Shown here: positions 46,544 to 60,529 of the stretch, one piece after another
How positions within the stretch are numbered: position 1 is the stretch's first letter
Layout of the letters: every line of letters begins with the position of its first letter
Origin: Spirodela intermedia
Taxonomy: Eukaryota > Streptophyta > Magnoliopsida > Alismatales > Araceae
Length of the DNA stretch: 64,000 bases
Direction: 5' to 3'
Assembly (NCBI GenBank): GCA_902729315.2
Contig: LR746269.1
Location: 9,026,231 to 9,090,230, forward strand
Position numbers and translations under genes: made by a program
Notes under the pieces: generated by a model
What the model was told of the DNA's origin: nothing
The model's database searches: none
What the model saw: only the letters and a program-made list of their open reading frames with translations

Positions 46544-48926
46544 AATCTGTAAAAGCGACATGGGGAGAGAAGATAGAGAGAGAGAGCGCGGGGGGTCGGG
46601 GGGGTTGGGAATGAGAAAGCAACGGGTTGCTGTAAGCATGCTTGAGGTGTGCGGTGGAACCCCCCCTCCCCCAACAGCTTTACGAGTTCTGGCAAGCTAT
46701 TCCTCTACCACCCCTCTGTCGTGTAGTCGAGTAGGGCGGGATCGAATACTCGCGTACCCAAAAGCAGCCGCGCCATGAACAGACGAGATGAGGCGAGACC
46801 CGCCTAGAAGGAGGGCTGTTTTTAACTCAATTCATTTACCAGAGACTCGACAGCGTACAAGTCCATAAATCCGACAGGTTGTCTATAAATCGGCTAAGAG
46901 GTCAATCTCGCGTCCCATTCTATGCCACGATATCTACCAACATGGGGATAATTTTGTGCCCATACTCAGGATTATAAATTACAGACGGATTCTCGTTGGT
47001 CTAAAATTCCTCTCGCCAATATTATTCTGTGCACCATTTAGCTCTATCTCTTGTTGCATTCTACGATTTCAGAAGCTACAATTCATTAGTTCCTTGGGTT
47101 ATTCTATGCAACTGAATGACGACAATGGACCCGGACTGTGGGAAGAAGAAGAAGGGGGCCGGGGGTCATAGCTGAAGGCTGTTACAAAATGAAAACAAAA
47201 ACGAGAAAACCTAATTCCCCGTTCCTTGAGCTTGGTTAGAACCGAGGGCTATATAACCCTTAAATGGCGCCAACATTTCACACCTCGATGTTAAGATCAA
47301 TATGAGTAATTGTGTTCTATCAAGGAAACAAATTAAGGGTGTCGAATCAGAGAAAAAAATTAAATGAAAATATTCTTTTAAGTAAGTTAAATGGTGGACC
47401 AAAGGAATCCATCATTATCTAGTGCATCACGATTTACATCAAAGTACTGTGAAAAAGATGAAATCAGACATGGACATGGTGAGAGGGATGATAGCAGAGG
47501 ATAACCCCGTCAAAGCAATTCAGGAAACCCCTTCCTGAGCGGTGACAGATGTATAAACCTACATTGTACTTATAATACCTTGAGTTTTATCCAAAAAAAA
47601 ATTAGAATACAATTTTTTATCTTAGAAAAGAGTTAGACGTGAAAACAACATGTGAATATTTTATCGGTTATATGTCAAAGTGATTGTCCCGATAAAGACA
47701 CCAAACATTGCATTAGTAAGAAACTCAAGACTTTTGAAAAGTGCTAGACCACTAAGAGCCATTATCTAATAAATATAAAATATTTTATTTCCAATTATTG
47801 ATGATCTTCTACTTATGACTTGAGTTGCTGCTTTGATTGACGAACCCAGTATTCATGCATCAAATATAGAACAAGGAGCAAGAGGGATGAAATATAGTTG
47901 ATTTGGTAGGCCATTGATCTGAGACAATTATTTGGTATGCTTACAAGAAAATCCAGTTTCAAAACAAGAGTTGAAGATGATATAATGTCATTATCAGAAG
48001 TCATGTGTGGACATAATTCCACTCAATAGGATGACGCCATAAATGAAGGGATGATGTTTATGGGTATAAATAAAATCTTAGATTTCTTTGGGTTTATTCA
48101 CATCTAAGATAGTCTGAGCAATTATTGTGATTATTTGGTTTATTTTAGAGATACTAAATTTATTAAGTTCTTGAGAGATTTAGTATGCAAAATTGTGCCC
48201 CTAGTATTGCTCAAACCATTAAAGGGAGGGTTAGATGTTTGGTTCATATTGTGCTAAATTGAAGGAAAGGGGAGGTCATTATCTTGGCATGCTTCCTACC
48301 TACTGAGTGATCTCATGATGCCATTATATCTATACGATGGAGACAGTTCAATTCCGTTACATTATTTTCATTGTAATAATTCAAGTTATTTACAATAGTT
48401 GAGGCATTTGAAAATCAAATGCTAACAATTTATTGCAGTTTTTTCTCCAAGAATAACAAATACTCATCTGTTGGTACGTTTATTGAAATTAGGTAGCTCG
48501 TGGCAGGTCAGAAGGTTCAACATTATTTAGTGCCCACCTTTCCTGAATATACGGAACTTTTCAAGTACTTTGACGGGACTAAAATTCCTGTTTTTTGAAC
48601 GTCTTTTGTATGAGGATGAGGGAGAGAGAGCGAGAGGTTGGGGGGCAGATGGAAGGGGAGAGCTGCGTATATACAACGACAGAACCGCGCTCCTTATCTT
48701 CTCACTGTAAGAGACCCGGACGGTGGAGGGCAATGATTAGAGATAAGACAGGTTGCACCCCGTAAGAGACCAGCACGGTCGGGACACCATTCCAAAGGGA
48801 CGACTTTACAAGTATTATGAGTATTATTATTGTTATTTTGACGTCACGAGGTGGGCTTCCCTCTCCTGCGTGCAGAGCCACAGCCAAGTGCGACGGAAGG
48901 GAAGGAAGAAGAAGGGGATGGGGCCC
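46544..48926. other. Convergent intergenic region between HRD1 and expansin
   Basis: Holds the 3' ends of both genes. From about 47200 to 48500 it is AT-rich with no recognised gene; short open frames lack family features. Repeat-derived DNA is possible but I cannot assign a family. Confidence 0.4.
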
Positions 48927-49881
48927 TCAGAACTGGACGGACGTGGCGTAGGTTTGGCCGAACCTCCAGTTGGAGGGCGCCACGTTGTTGGCAGTCCGGA
49001 CCTGACCGTCGCTAAGCTGGACCCGGAAGGAGAGGCTCTGCCCGTTGAGGTAAGAGAGCGACTGCCAGTTGGTACCCCAGTTCCGGGTCATCACCTGCCA
49101 CCCGGTCCTGGACCCCTTGATCCACATGGCCGCCACGTCTCCGGCTCCGGCCACGTTCGTCACCAGCACCAATTCGAAGTAGTCCCTGCCGTTGATGGTA
49201 AACCTCATCCCACCGCTCCGTTTGCAGCTCACCCTGAAAAGAACCAAGGAAATAGATATGAGTTAGTTGGGGGGGGGGTAGGGGGTTGGGGGGCGGAGGG
49301 GGGCGGGAGAGGCAGAGAGAGAGAAGCGTATTAGTGGGTGCTCGACGACATATCACCTTTGGTAGAGGATGGGCACGATGCCTGCTCTGTATATGGCGAT
49401 GGTCTCCCACGCAGGCTGGGACATGTCGAAATGTCGGCGCGGGGTGTTGCACCAGCCGCCGTTGTCGTTGGGAAGGGCGTTGTTTGGCGGGCAGAAGTTG
49501 GTGGCAGTGACGGTAATGTACTTGTCCTTGCGACACCACTGCGGCGCCTTTCCGGCGTCGCACACTATCTGATAGCAAGAACCGCAGGTCGCCCCGTTGT
49601 TGAACAGCACCGTGCTCAGCGCCGCGTTGTTTATCCCATATCCATCCGAGTAGAGGTTCCCGTATCCGCAGGCTCCCCCTGTACCGGATTTCATGCTCCA
49701 CAGGTTAGGCACACATCTTCCCAAACCCTGAAGATGAAGAATGAGGAGGAGGAGGAGGAAAAGACCCACCCATGGTGCCAGACCCATCGCTTCCTCCGTA
49801 GAAAGTGGCAGAAGCAGAGGTCCAGGCGGCCGCGGCATCCCTCAACTGAGAGGATAGAAACAACAGCAGTATTATCATCAT
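48927..49881 (-). CDS. Alpha-expansin
   Basis: Secreted wall-loosening protein of the EXPA class. Coding exons on the minus strand are 49881-49770, 49678-49357 and 49233-48927, in phase with GT-AG junctions, 246 residues. Residues 1-19 form a signal peptide (M-M-I-I-L-L-L-F-L). Domain 1 (GH45-like) begins [13 protein letters not shown] and continues G-G-A-C-G-Y-G-N with the six-cysteine pattern and the H-F-D motif. Domain 2 carries the conserved Trp residues ([12 protein letters not shown]) and ends [12 protein letters not shown] longer open frame starting near 49838 in another frame reads through intron 1 and was rejected because it breaks the T-F-Y-G motif. A TATA box lies at 49991-49997. 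Intron 2 is only 123 bp. Confidence 0.92.
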
Positions 49882-49990
49882 CACCAGTAGCAGAGAAGAA
49901 TATTTCCTAGCTGCAAGGTGGGAGTTTGGGGTCTCTATTCCCTAGCTGCCGCCGCTGCCTCGCCTTTCACTCTCCTCATCCCTTGCCAAT

Positions 49991-49997
49991 ATTTATA
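49991..49997 (-). promoter_or_regulatory. TATA box of the expansin gene
   Basis: TATAAAT on the minus strand, about 110 bp upstream of the predicted start codon at 49881. Confidence 0.6.
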
Positions 49998-49999
49998 AT

Positions 50000-51780
50000 T
50001 TCATGGGCGCCAACTACTCCGACTTACCTGTGCAGCAGCGCCGTAATTCTGCGTCACTTCGCGGAATGCTCTTCTTAAAGCATGCGGCAGCATTGCCGCG
50101 CTTTTTATGCTTGAAACCTTTAACCTGAACACAGCCCCGAAGATCATCTGTGTATCGGAGCTGCTTGGCGGACCGAGATTGGATCTTCCATCGCTCGATC
50201 TTTTCTTAAGGTAATGTCTAGGGATCTTGATTCAACTGCAAGCTCTCTCTCTTTCCTCTCCAACGTAAATCCGACTGGATGTAAAGGGCGTTGACCTAAG
50301 CTCCTCACGATGCTCCGTTTTTCAGACATCAACGCACGAAGTCGTACCTGCACCGGCGACTCCATTGGCAGATAAGGGAAAGGGAAAAGGTCTTATTCTA
50401 ATGCGCCACCCCCGCTTCACATTGTTTCCCCGGGATCGCGCTGTGGCACATGCCTCGACCTAAAATCGGGGGAGAAACATTCCAACCGCACAATCGTTGA
50501 CTTTCTTTCGTCTCGTTGATGCGGAGCTCAAACTGGTCCGCCCCTCATTAACAAAAAACCTCCACTCTCGGTAGGAACCAGAGGCTATCGAATAAGCCGT
50601 TTGGTATCCTCTCCATTAAATAAGGCCTCCGCACATGGGTTATGCAAGCCATCGCTAGCTGCTATCGCACTGCCTGTCCCCACATCGGTCATATATTTAA
50701 GCATAATATATATCTATTGACGGATGTGTTTAAGGTCTATTTATCACGAGTCATACGGAGCATATGCATCGCAGAGAGCTAGTAACTTGTCTCTGCATCT
50801 GTATCGCCATCATGTTTTCGTCACGTATCCGCTTCCTCGGTGAGAACGAGCGGCCAATCCTTCTCAGGCATGAGATGGAAGGATCGAAGGACACTGTTCC
50901 TCGATGGCTACCGGTCGTTGGTTAGAGTTTATAAGAGAAATATGATGGTAGGCGGGTGCCACCGTTTTTACGTCCTTTGCCCGGCGGGCGTGCCACCTAG
51001 ATGTCGCCTGGGGTTTCCTCTCTCTCTCTCTCTCCCCGCTTGAAAAATATATCTGCGCTCTACCACATGGGGAGGTGGGATCCTGTTCTCTTTGACATTT
51101 GATGGATACTGGAATGACAAACCTCCGACGTTGCCATGCCATCCAGAGAGGACCAGTCCCACCTGCGTCTTAGAAAACGATGGCGTAGATGTGCTAGGCT
51201 TCTTCAGCACTTTGCGTGGGACCTTGTCCGTCATGCACATGGATGGTCACCGTCATCCTTCATTACTTGGGGGACCTCGCAATGGACTTCGTCCTTTGGA
51301 TGATTGAGTACAGACCGAAAGTCCTCACCTCTCAGGTTGTAGAGGGACGGCGTTTACGGATCGGGCGACGCAAGGCAGACCTAGACGATTGGAGATTCCC
51401 TTAAGAAAGGTTTATGTGACGAGTCAATAGTTGTAAATCCAGAGTTGCTTTAGTCTAATATCTGTCTACGAGTCGGCGATTATCGCAAGTTATCGGAGCT
51501 GTGCAGTTGCCTGGCTTCATCCCCAACTTATTTCTCGCGGACTATTGTTGAAGCATCATCGAATAGATAGCAGAGTGTAAGTGGATCGAAATTTGTATGA
51601 GGCAAGGTTTGTAGGGAAAGAGAGGGGACGGTAGCCTTAATGGTGCCTCCTATGGATACTGCAAGATCTGCATTGAATCCTAGATTCGAAAGCATGATCT
51701 ACACATCTACACTAGGAGATGTAAGATGTGCTGACCTTACTCATCTAAAGATGATGTGAATTGAAGGCAATGAACTCTTG
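50000..51780. other. Expansin upstream and intergenic region
   Basis: No gene is recognised. Open frames at 50144-50365 and 50840-51404 have no family features. A CT run lies at about 51020-51037. It may include promoter sequence of the expansin gene and LTR-type DNA near 50700-51050, but I cannot define an element. Confidence 0.35.
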
Positions 51781-54700
51781 ACCTTGCATATGGAGAGATG
51801 CCAAACTCCAATACTTCATCAAGGTTCACTCCTATAATGAAATGTATTAAGCTTAGAAATGCAGTACAAGATTTACTTAAGAAAAACAATAAATCACCAT
51901 CCATGGTGTATTGCCTGAATATAATGGGTTTATTTATGAAAATGTATGATTTCCTTTGTCGTTTGTCAAAGGCATCATTTATATCAATTTTTGGTGGCTT
52001 TGACTAAAACGAGTCACACCAAATTATACTAATTATTTTGTCACTTAGAGATATAAACAAGAGTAAGGTATCGATTTTAATGAAACCCATACAGCTAGTC
52101 CAGTTGCCATCTGAGATTTACATGTACTTTTTAGTAATTAAGATTTAAAATTGATTCAAATGGATGTCAATGATAACTTTCTAAATGTTTTATCAAGAAA
52201 TAAGTTCATATGTAACAACCAAAGTTCCAAAAATAATGATGTATCGAATCATGTTTTTAAACTACATAAAGGGTTTGCATAGTTTCAAAAAGACATTGAG
52301 AGGTTGGTATGAATGACTGGGTTTTCTAATTGATAAAGGTGTTGATTTTAAAACAATGATGAAAAATAATCATATAAAGGTAAAATAAATTCTTCATAAG
52401 TATGTTATTCTTTCACCAGTGTTTGGGTGAAGATCTAAATATGCAAGCCCATTTTCCATTAGGGTATATCTTCCAAGCACAATTTAGTGGAAAGAATCAT
52501 CAAGAAGGATATATAATATAAGAAATTCATATTCAAAAAAATAAAAGAATCCAAAAATAAAAATTGAGGAGAGAAAAAGTGTCTCAAACTATGCCTTGTG
52601 GACGAGAGGGAAATAAGTTGACCTTGTGAAAGTGAAGGAGACAGAAAATGTATTAACCTACTTAATGTAAAGGAGAGAGAAAGTGTGTCAACTAGTGCTG
52701 ACCCAAGAAAATTGGAGATAGGAAATATGTCAATGTATGTCTACTCATTTAAAGATAAGACTAAATCATAGAAGAGAGAAATGGCTTACATGTTTGAGAA
52801 TAAAAAAATAGAAAATATTGCACTTAAATGTCTAGAGTGACATGGTCAAAAATCTGTCAGATTGACAAGTTAATTTTGCATTTTTCGTCTGTACAAAAAA
52901 GCTCATCACAAGAGCTTGCAATGTACACCTAAAATAAATCAATCCATTCTATTCATGTTAAAATCTTCATCTGATTCTTACTATAAAATGTAACATTGTA
53001 AGAGCTTTCTCAAGCATTCGAATGCTCAAAAAAGATAGGAAGTTTATTCTCAATTTCAAAATCCATTTTTGTAAGTAACATACCTGTACTTTTTTACGTG
53101 TAACTCAAAAAAAGTTAGCAATAATGGAGAGAAAGGATAATACGTTTGTGTTAATAGTGAGAAAATTTCTAGATTTAGGGGTGTACTTAAATCAATGAGG
53201 GTTTAAATTGTCCTTATCCTAATTTTTTCTTTAGATTAACCATATAATTTTCTTGATATTTTTTATTGATCTTAAATTATCTTGGATCTCCTTTACCTAA
53301 ATCTTGATGACATCAAGATTTTTGTAGTGGTTTAGCTCCTTACCTACATTCCTTCTCTTGAACACTTCATTCTTGGATTTCACTAAATCAATATTTCACA
53401 ACAATCATTGATTACTTGGCTCATCTCCTTGAGAGGTTCAATTAGAAGTTTGTTTATAGATTCAAGACTCTTGATGGGCTAAAGCTGATTATAAGTCTCA
53501 ACTCTCTTGAAGAAATAAGATCAAACTTAAACATAAGCTTATGACACATGAAATAAAGAAAATATCATAGTTGACATTCTTCAGAATTTGATAAAGAGAC
53601 AATTGAATTTTTTTTGATTTTCTAGTTCCTCTTCATGATGAGATTTATAGAGAAATTTGAGTCACAATTTTTCTCTATTTCTGCACTTATTTGATGTTTA
53701 AATGCTTAAAATGGTTAAAAAATTAAATAGTGAAAAACAACTGAGACACACCATTGAAGGATCCAGATTTCGTCTAGAATTAAGCCAATAAATGTAGGCA
53801 TTAAGCTTTAACTTATTTGTCCAAAGTTATCAATTGTGGCATATCCACTAAGAATATATTAGAGTTAGAAACACAATTGTTAATATATCTGGAAGTAAGG
53901 AATAATTTTAAAATCAAATTAAATCTAAATTACCTCAAATATAATATGAGTGTGATGTCAACATATATCATCAGATCAATATTTCACATCATTAATTCAG
54001 AGATATATGATTTTTAGAAATAATTTTTAATTAATATTTAATGATATTTAAAAAATTATAAATGGCTGCTTGCATAGTTGAGATTCAATCGACTCTCCAC
54101 AGAAAATGATTGCAATAATAATTTTAAATCATGAAATATCTACTATAATGAGTAAGCTTTCACACCAAGAAATATTTGAACTCCAACTCATTACTTTTCT
54201 TCTAGAGGTAGTTTTCATAGGAGTAAATAAAGTAATGATTGCAAACAGAAAATAGATCATAAATTCTTAAATTATGAGTATAAAACACATTCATCAAAAT
54301 TATTGTCTGAAAACTTCACATCATCATTATGCACTATTTATAATTTTATATTTATTTAATTATAAACATGAGTCCAATAGATCACTCATGTATGTTGTGT
54401 ATATATGTGATATTAAATATAATTCGATCCATTTATTTTATTTATTTATATTTTTATTTTTCATTGTCAAAACCTCATACAATATCTCCTTTTTGTGATG
54501 ACAACTCATACAAGGAAATTAATAATGTTTATCATTTAAGTTCTAAAATTATTTTAATATTAAGACTTCTATCTAGACTTTAGTTTCAATGATCAAGGTC
54601 TTGAGGAATCAATGCAGAAGACTTTAATTTGATCCACATTTTCTTGGTTTTGAGGTAAGTCAGTTCAGAATCTAAGTTCTTAAATTTTGAATTCAAAAAC

Positions 54701-55610
54701 AGCAATGACGAAATTTTAAAGATTCTTATTCAAATCAGATTTAATTATAAACCAATGTAATTTCAAATTATCATCAAAATGTTTTAAGATTAGATAAACA
54801 AGCACTGATTCATGCACATAAATAATCCAGCAAGAGTTCAATATTTTGTCATTCAAACACAGTCCTATGATAATTTAGACTATATTGTCTTAAATATATC
54901 CCTTGTTTTCTGTATATGAAAATAATTTTAACTCTTTACACACTGGAATTTAGGTTCTTTTTCTTGATGATGTACCTAGAGACACAATGCTCTTCTGGTC
55001 ATCTGATCTCAAGTGCTAAATATTCAATGGTTTGTTTGTTGTTCAGTAAGATGTACATTATTCAGCTAATTTGCTCTCTACAATTTAAGTATTATTTAAA
55101 GAATCATATCATTGAAAAGAATCACTTTATTACTTTTATTAATAGTCAAAAGGTTATCATGGAAAAAAATATTTTATAAGATATTTTTATCATTCTGACA
55201 AGGTTTTGTTTCACATAATTAATGAAATCATCAAATTTGAAAATGCATTTACTACTATTTATAAATATTAAGATGTAGGTGTTAATGCTTGATTTTTAGT
55301 TCTTAGTTAGCTTCATTTAAGTAGTTTATTGCTTTAAGAGTTAATGTATTTCTTCTTTAAAAAATAAAAAACGACAAATAAAAATTTATTATATATATTA
55401 TATTTATTTTAATATTAAATATGATAACATATTATATTATATTTAATTATAATGGGTCACCAAAAACCATCCCGTGGCCCATGCTTGCACCTAGGTTGGG
55501 GACTTATCAACAGAAAAATAAAGCATTATAATATACATGTGACATTTTCCCTAATTACTCTTATGTGGACCAATGTTTTTTTCGTGTTTTAGGGCACCAG
55601 TTTGTGACAA
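51781..55610. other. AT-rich intergenic DNA
   Basis: About 3.8 kb without a supported gene. Open frames at 51798, 53817, 54274 and 54916 are short, AT-driven and unrecognised. It is probably old repeat DNA. Confidence 0.4.
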
Positions 55611-55654
55611 GCAAATCATGCGGCGCTCAATGTGCCACATTACCCAAATAGGTG

Positions 55655-55877
55655 GATCTTGTGGTGAGCGAAGCACCACAATGAAAAGGCTGATCTAGTA
55701 GTGAGCAAAGTGCTATGATAGAAAGGTTGATGTAGTGGTGAGCAAAGTGCCATGACACCTGAAAACCTAAAGCACTTGTATGACAGTGGTTCACGATGGA
55801 TTGATCTTGCATCACTCAATGCATCATGTGACAGTGGTTCACGATGGATTGATCTCGCATCACTCAATGCATCATGT
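55655..55877. repeat. Minisatellite cluster (about 38-bp and 48-bp units)
   Basis: Two 48-bp units (55782-55829 and 55830-55877), starting GACAGTGGTTCACGATGGAT, differ by one base. Just before them, GTGAGCAAAGTGC blocks recur at about 55711 and 55738 in related units. No coding potential. Confidence 0.85.
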
Positions 55878-55879
55878 GA

Positions 55880-58027
55880 CCAAGCACACTTGATCTAATG
55901 ATAAGTAAAGCACACAATACTAGGAACTTAAGTTCTTGCTCATATTAACATTAAGGATTTAAAGATAATTGTTAATTATTTTCTAGTCAAACATGTATAA
56001 TTGATTATCTTTAAAATCTCATCGGCAATTGTGAAGATGACATTCATTTCTTCCTCTCCTTCATGAGATCAATGCCTCTAGTGATTGGTGAGCTTGATCC
56101 TTCCTCCCTCAACTACATTCAAGGCCTCTAGTGAGTGTTCAGCTCTTTCTTTTTCTCTTTAGACAATGGTGATAGTGTGGTCGACCCTTCTTTTTGACAA
56201 ATCTCTTTGGTAGGTGACACCACTTTCATATGATATTTTGGTGGTTTTCATCATAATGTGGCACGTCTAGATGAAATTCAACCATCACACTGATGTCTCT
56301 AGCTGTCTAGGAGGTAGACTAATTTTGGACAATGATTTTTTTTCTTTTTTTCAACATTTATTTACATATTTTTAGTATTTATTTATATTTTATGACAAGT
56401 TATTTATGTTTTGTACATGTTCTAATAGAAATGAGTAAAACTAAGTCAAAACATGATGAATAATCTTCATTTCTCTTCTAAATCTTTTAAAAGTCATCTA
56501 AGATTAAGTTAAGATTGTGTCCAACTTATTTTCTACTAATTTTCTCAGTTAAATCTCTAAATATTTATGTTCATAGTATTTTATAAATAAAATTTTATTT
56601 TTCTGATTTTAATGAGCATTTAAGTGGTAAAATAAGGTGAAGACATTCACAATTGACCTCATGTCATATGTGTGAACCTCTTGAGTACACATTCATCCGA
56701 GAATCATGGTCATCATAAAAATAGATTGATAATTTTTTCTCTTTCTTTGTTATTATCTTATTTCTCTCTCCCACTCTCTCATGAGATCTCTTCTTCTCTT
56801 CTCATCTTCTCTCTCTCTTTTCTTCCTTCCATTCTCTAGTTTTTTTATTCTTCTCATCTCTCACTTTTATATTATTATTTCTACTAAGTAGTGATAAAAT
56901 ATTAAAATTACTCTACATATAAATTAAATTAATTTTTCACAATAGATTAATTAATCTTTCTATGTTCGACATAAGATTTACATATATATTAATATCTTAT
57001 TAAGTCTTAGTTATAAATATTATTAGATAATGAGTATTTAAATAGAATGATAAGTCCACATCAATAAGAGAATAATTTTCATTTCATTTAATTCTTTTTA
57101 AACATAATTATAAATTTCTTGTGGTCCCTTAATGCCAAAAAGCATGGTGTAGTGTAATTAATTGAATTAAAGAACGAAACTATACTTTGGAAATATATTC
57201 TTAAATTATATTAAGATCTTAGGAACTTTGATCAAGTTGTGGAGGCTCAAACATTATAATGGCTCTACTTGACATAACTATATGTGTAAGAACCAAGAGA
57301 ATCAAACAACAAAGTCTGTAATGCTTGATTTGGGAAGGCAAGATATCACATGTTAAGAACTATCATGATTCCATGTAAATTAAATGAATATTCTCAATAG
57401 GGCATTATGAAAGAGATGATTTTTATCAGATGTCTATTACATTTGGCTCAACAAATAGATTACATTACATAGTGCTATTGTTATAAGCTAAAGAGTTATT
57501 TGGAGTTTGTTTGTTTAGGTGTTTGTACATGTCAATTAACCTTAAAATCTTGGGCTAACATCTCATTAATGATTAGCAACATGACTGTTCCAAGCTTGAC
57601 ATGAGACAACTCTTTTTTTTGGTAGTATGGTCTTGTGTTCACTAATTTATATCAATGCCATTTAGAAATCAATATACAAAATTTCAGATCTAATTTGGTG
57701 GATCAACAACACAGCTATGAGAAGAAATAAGTGGATACTAAGAGGAAAACCACATGAGAGTATTATAGAGTTCCTTTCTCACTTAGCACATAGCTGAAAT
57801 CGAAAATGTTTACACTACCTATCAGTTTTTTTATCTGTACATAGTCAAGTCTTAAAGAAAATAATGTAAAAAAGAAAAGCAGCCAATGAACCACTTAGTC
57901 ATTTGTAGTTGATGTGATACCCAAAATCATTTATAGGAAAAGGAAAATAATTTTATTTAATAGAATAAATAGAAGAAGATGGGTCAAAAGTTTAAGAGTT
58001 CATGTTAATGAGATGCTTGATGAATCA
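55880..58027. other. AT-rich intergenic DNA
   Basis: No gene is recognised. A CT/TTC-rich stretch lies at about 56735-56870. Nothing else can be assigned. Confidence 0.4.
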
Positions 58028-60258
58028 TATGTAGAAACTATTATTTTTTGCAGCCATCAACATTAGCCCATGTTATCTCTACAACCAATGGCTAAGAAAA
58101 TCGTATCATGAAAAAAAAATTAATTGTCAAAAATTATATATAATGTATTGACATGACTTAGTTGTTGTATACTAAATCATGTAAATTTAAAATTTACAAA
58201 ACTAAAAAATATTAATTTTTGGATGTTTAAAAGTATGTCTGAACAAATAAATTAATTATAATTTAATAAAAGTTATAAAAATAATGTAAATTTTCCAAGT
58301 CAGTCACAGGGATATAATATAATATCGAGTATTATTTCAGATTTTTTCTCAAAGAATATGGTTTTTTTAATTTTATATTACAAAAATAAAAATAAAATAT
58401 ATTTAAAACTCACGAAAAAAGGAAATAAGGATGTGGACATTAGAATGATGTCAGCACCCAATGAATGCGAATCAAGTAGAAATATAGTTCTTCTTAGTGA
58501 TTCTTATGTAAGCGATTACAAATAATTTAATTGGTCAAATAAAGATCTATAAAGCCAAAAAAATAATAATTGAATGAAGAGTAGTTTAAAATTTTTAAAT
58601 CATAAAAATTATCTCTAAATGAAGTGAAAATTAAGTTAAAAATAGTAAAAGTAGAATTTCGGCATCATGGCGGTAATGCATCAATGATGCACTAAAATCC
58701 TAAACATTAGGAAAGATTGTTGTGTAGTGATGATAGTTTCGAAAGCTCTTCTCGAATAAGGATGACATGGGTAATCTCTAGATCTTCTTGTGAAATCTAG
58801 AGATCAATGAAATAGAATCTAGAATTGTCTCCAATAGCTATCATCAAACGAACTGAAAAAATAACAACTTTGTACCTCTCTAGTAGTTGTCACCTAATAA
58901 AGAGGAGTTGGATAGAGGTGAAGCACATATTAAGGAGCTTCATCCTCAGGTCCGCACATCAAGAAGAGACTCTTTATTGCATCTGGTATGCTCTCAAGAG
59001 GTGACGACTTGTCTCTTGACAGATTGTCCTTTTCTCGACGACAATTTATTCTTCGATCAATTAAAGATGATTTACTCAATAGATTTGTAATCCTTTTATC
59101 GTGAATCATTGAATAATTTTAGTAATGATACTCTTGGAATCACGTTGACTATATTTTTTCCAATGATTGAGTAATTTTGATGACTTAATTTTTCATTGAT
59201 GATATGTAGGAAAATTGTGATTTATTCAGATAAAAATGTGAGTTTTCACTCTTGTAGGATTCAAACCCTTGTTAGTCACCTGCTTGGATGAGGAGAGTGA
59301 AATAAGTTCACAAATACTTTTATAAAGTGACATCATCAAGCTACCTCTTTCTAATAAACAAAGAGTGTTTTAGATATTAAAATCTTCAAAAACATTGCGG
59401 AGAAAGTGTGATTGTGGTTTAGTCCCACATCGATTATATGCTGAATTTTGAGACAAATATACATTAATATGAAATTTAGGAATCAATGAACCCCTTTCTC
59501 GCATGTGTATGACCACTTGTTTCTCTTTATTCAACTAGCCACTAGTGACATGGAAGGAGAGTAACACACACATGTCCCCATCAGTCCATAGTTGGTCAAG
59601 CCCTTGCTTGTGACTCTACCCCAATTGTGCTTTTGACCTGCTTGTAGGCCTAGTTGGCCAGTAGGTCCCCCCCTTTTTATCTTTTTATTTTATTTTATTT
59701 TATTTTTATCTAAAAAATAAGATTATAAAAAATTATATAAATTATCTTAAAATCACATAATTAGCCAAAAATTCACATTAAGTAAATAAAATCACTTTTC
59801 AAAATTTATGACAAATATAAGTCTATTTATTATGAGTTAAGACTAAAACTATATTATTTATTAATTATTAACTCATGGTAAAGACTTATCATGTATCTTT
59901 TCTTATTTCTAGCCTAATAATATGCTGCAAATATCACATTCGGAATTCTGTGTAGAAACTATAGTTTTTTAATGCCATCAACATTAGCTCATGTTATATC
60001 AACAACCACTGACTAATTAAAACGTTTCATGACAAAATTGACTATGCAAAAGTATGCATAATTTCTCTTTTTTCCATATTTTCCACCTAATAATATGCTG
60101 TAGATATCATCTTCAGAACTATGTGGAGAAACTATTGTTTTGTGATGCCATCAGCATTAGCTCATGTTTTATTGATAACCAATGGCTAATGAAAGTGTTT
60201 GATGAAAAAGTTGAATAAATACACAATATTATGCATACTATATCTTTTTTACACTAAG
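58028..60258. repeat. 173-bp tandem array, first unit split by an LTR
   Basis: Units run 59913-60085 and 60086-60258, each beginning CCTAATAATATGCTG and containing a GCCATCA(A/G)CATTAGCTCATGTT block. The first unit begins near 58028, stops at 58148, and resumes at 59892-59912 after the solo LTR. The array therefore predates the insertion. Confidence 0.8.
58149..59891. mobile_element. Solo LTR, copy B (1743 bp)
   Basis: Begins TGACATGACTTAG and ends GACTTATCA, flanked by a perfect 5-bp target duplication TGTAT (58144-58148 and 59892-59896). It is homologous to 12184-13896. No internal retroelement domains lie between the target duplications, so it is a solo LTR formed by recombination. It carries the same terminal-region hairpin at about 59818-59890. 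Its superfamily cannot be told without an internal region. Confidence 0.85.
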
Positions 60259-60384
60259 ATGATATATGCAGCACATTATTATGCAATGAAATATATAAAA
60301 AAGGAAAAAAGTATGGAAGTAATGGGCATCTAAGTTGATGGGGGAAGTGTTGTAGTTTTCCGGAGGAAGTGATATAGTTTTTTT

Positions 60385-60525
60385 TTACTGGATCCTTCTC
60401 CAAGATATGCTGACTTGGAACTCTTTATGCTTATGTATGGAAGTATAGTATAGCTTACTGGAGCCTTCTCCAAGATATGCTGACTTCCAACTTTTTTACT
60501 GGAGCCTTCTCCAAAATTATGGAAG
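60385..60525. repeat. Short direct repeats, CTTCTCCAAGATATGCTGAC type
   Basis: Three copies of ACTGGA(G/T)CCTTCTCCAA at about 60388, 60457 and 60498; the first two continue with GATATGCTGACTT. Unit spacing is irregular. Confidence 0.7.
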
Positions 60526-60529
60526 TAAT

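Noticed and set aside
49353-49838. Expansin start at an upstream-frame Met near 49838
   Set aside because: That frame reads through intron 1 and loses the conserved [12 protein letters not shown] block, which appears intact when exon 1 is read from 49881 and spliced at 49770/49678.
55655-55877. CRISPR-like array of short repeats
   Set aside because: Direct head-to-tail minisatellite without unique spacers, in plant nuclear DNA.
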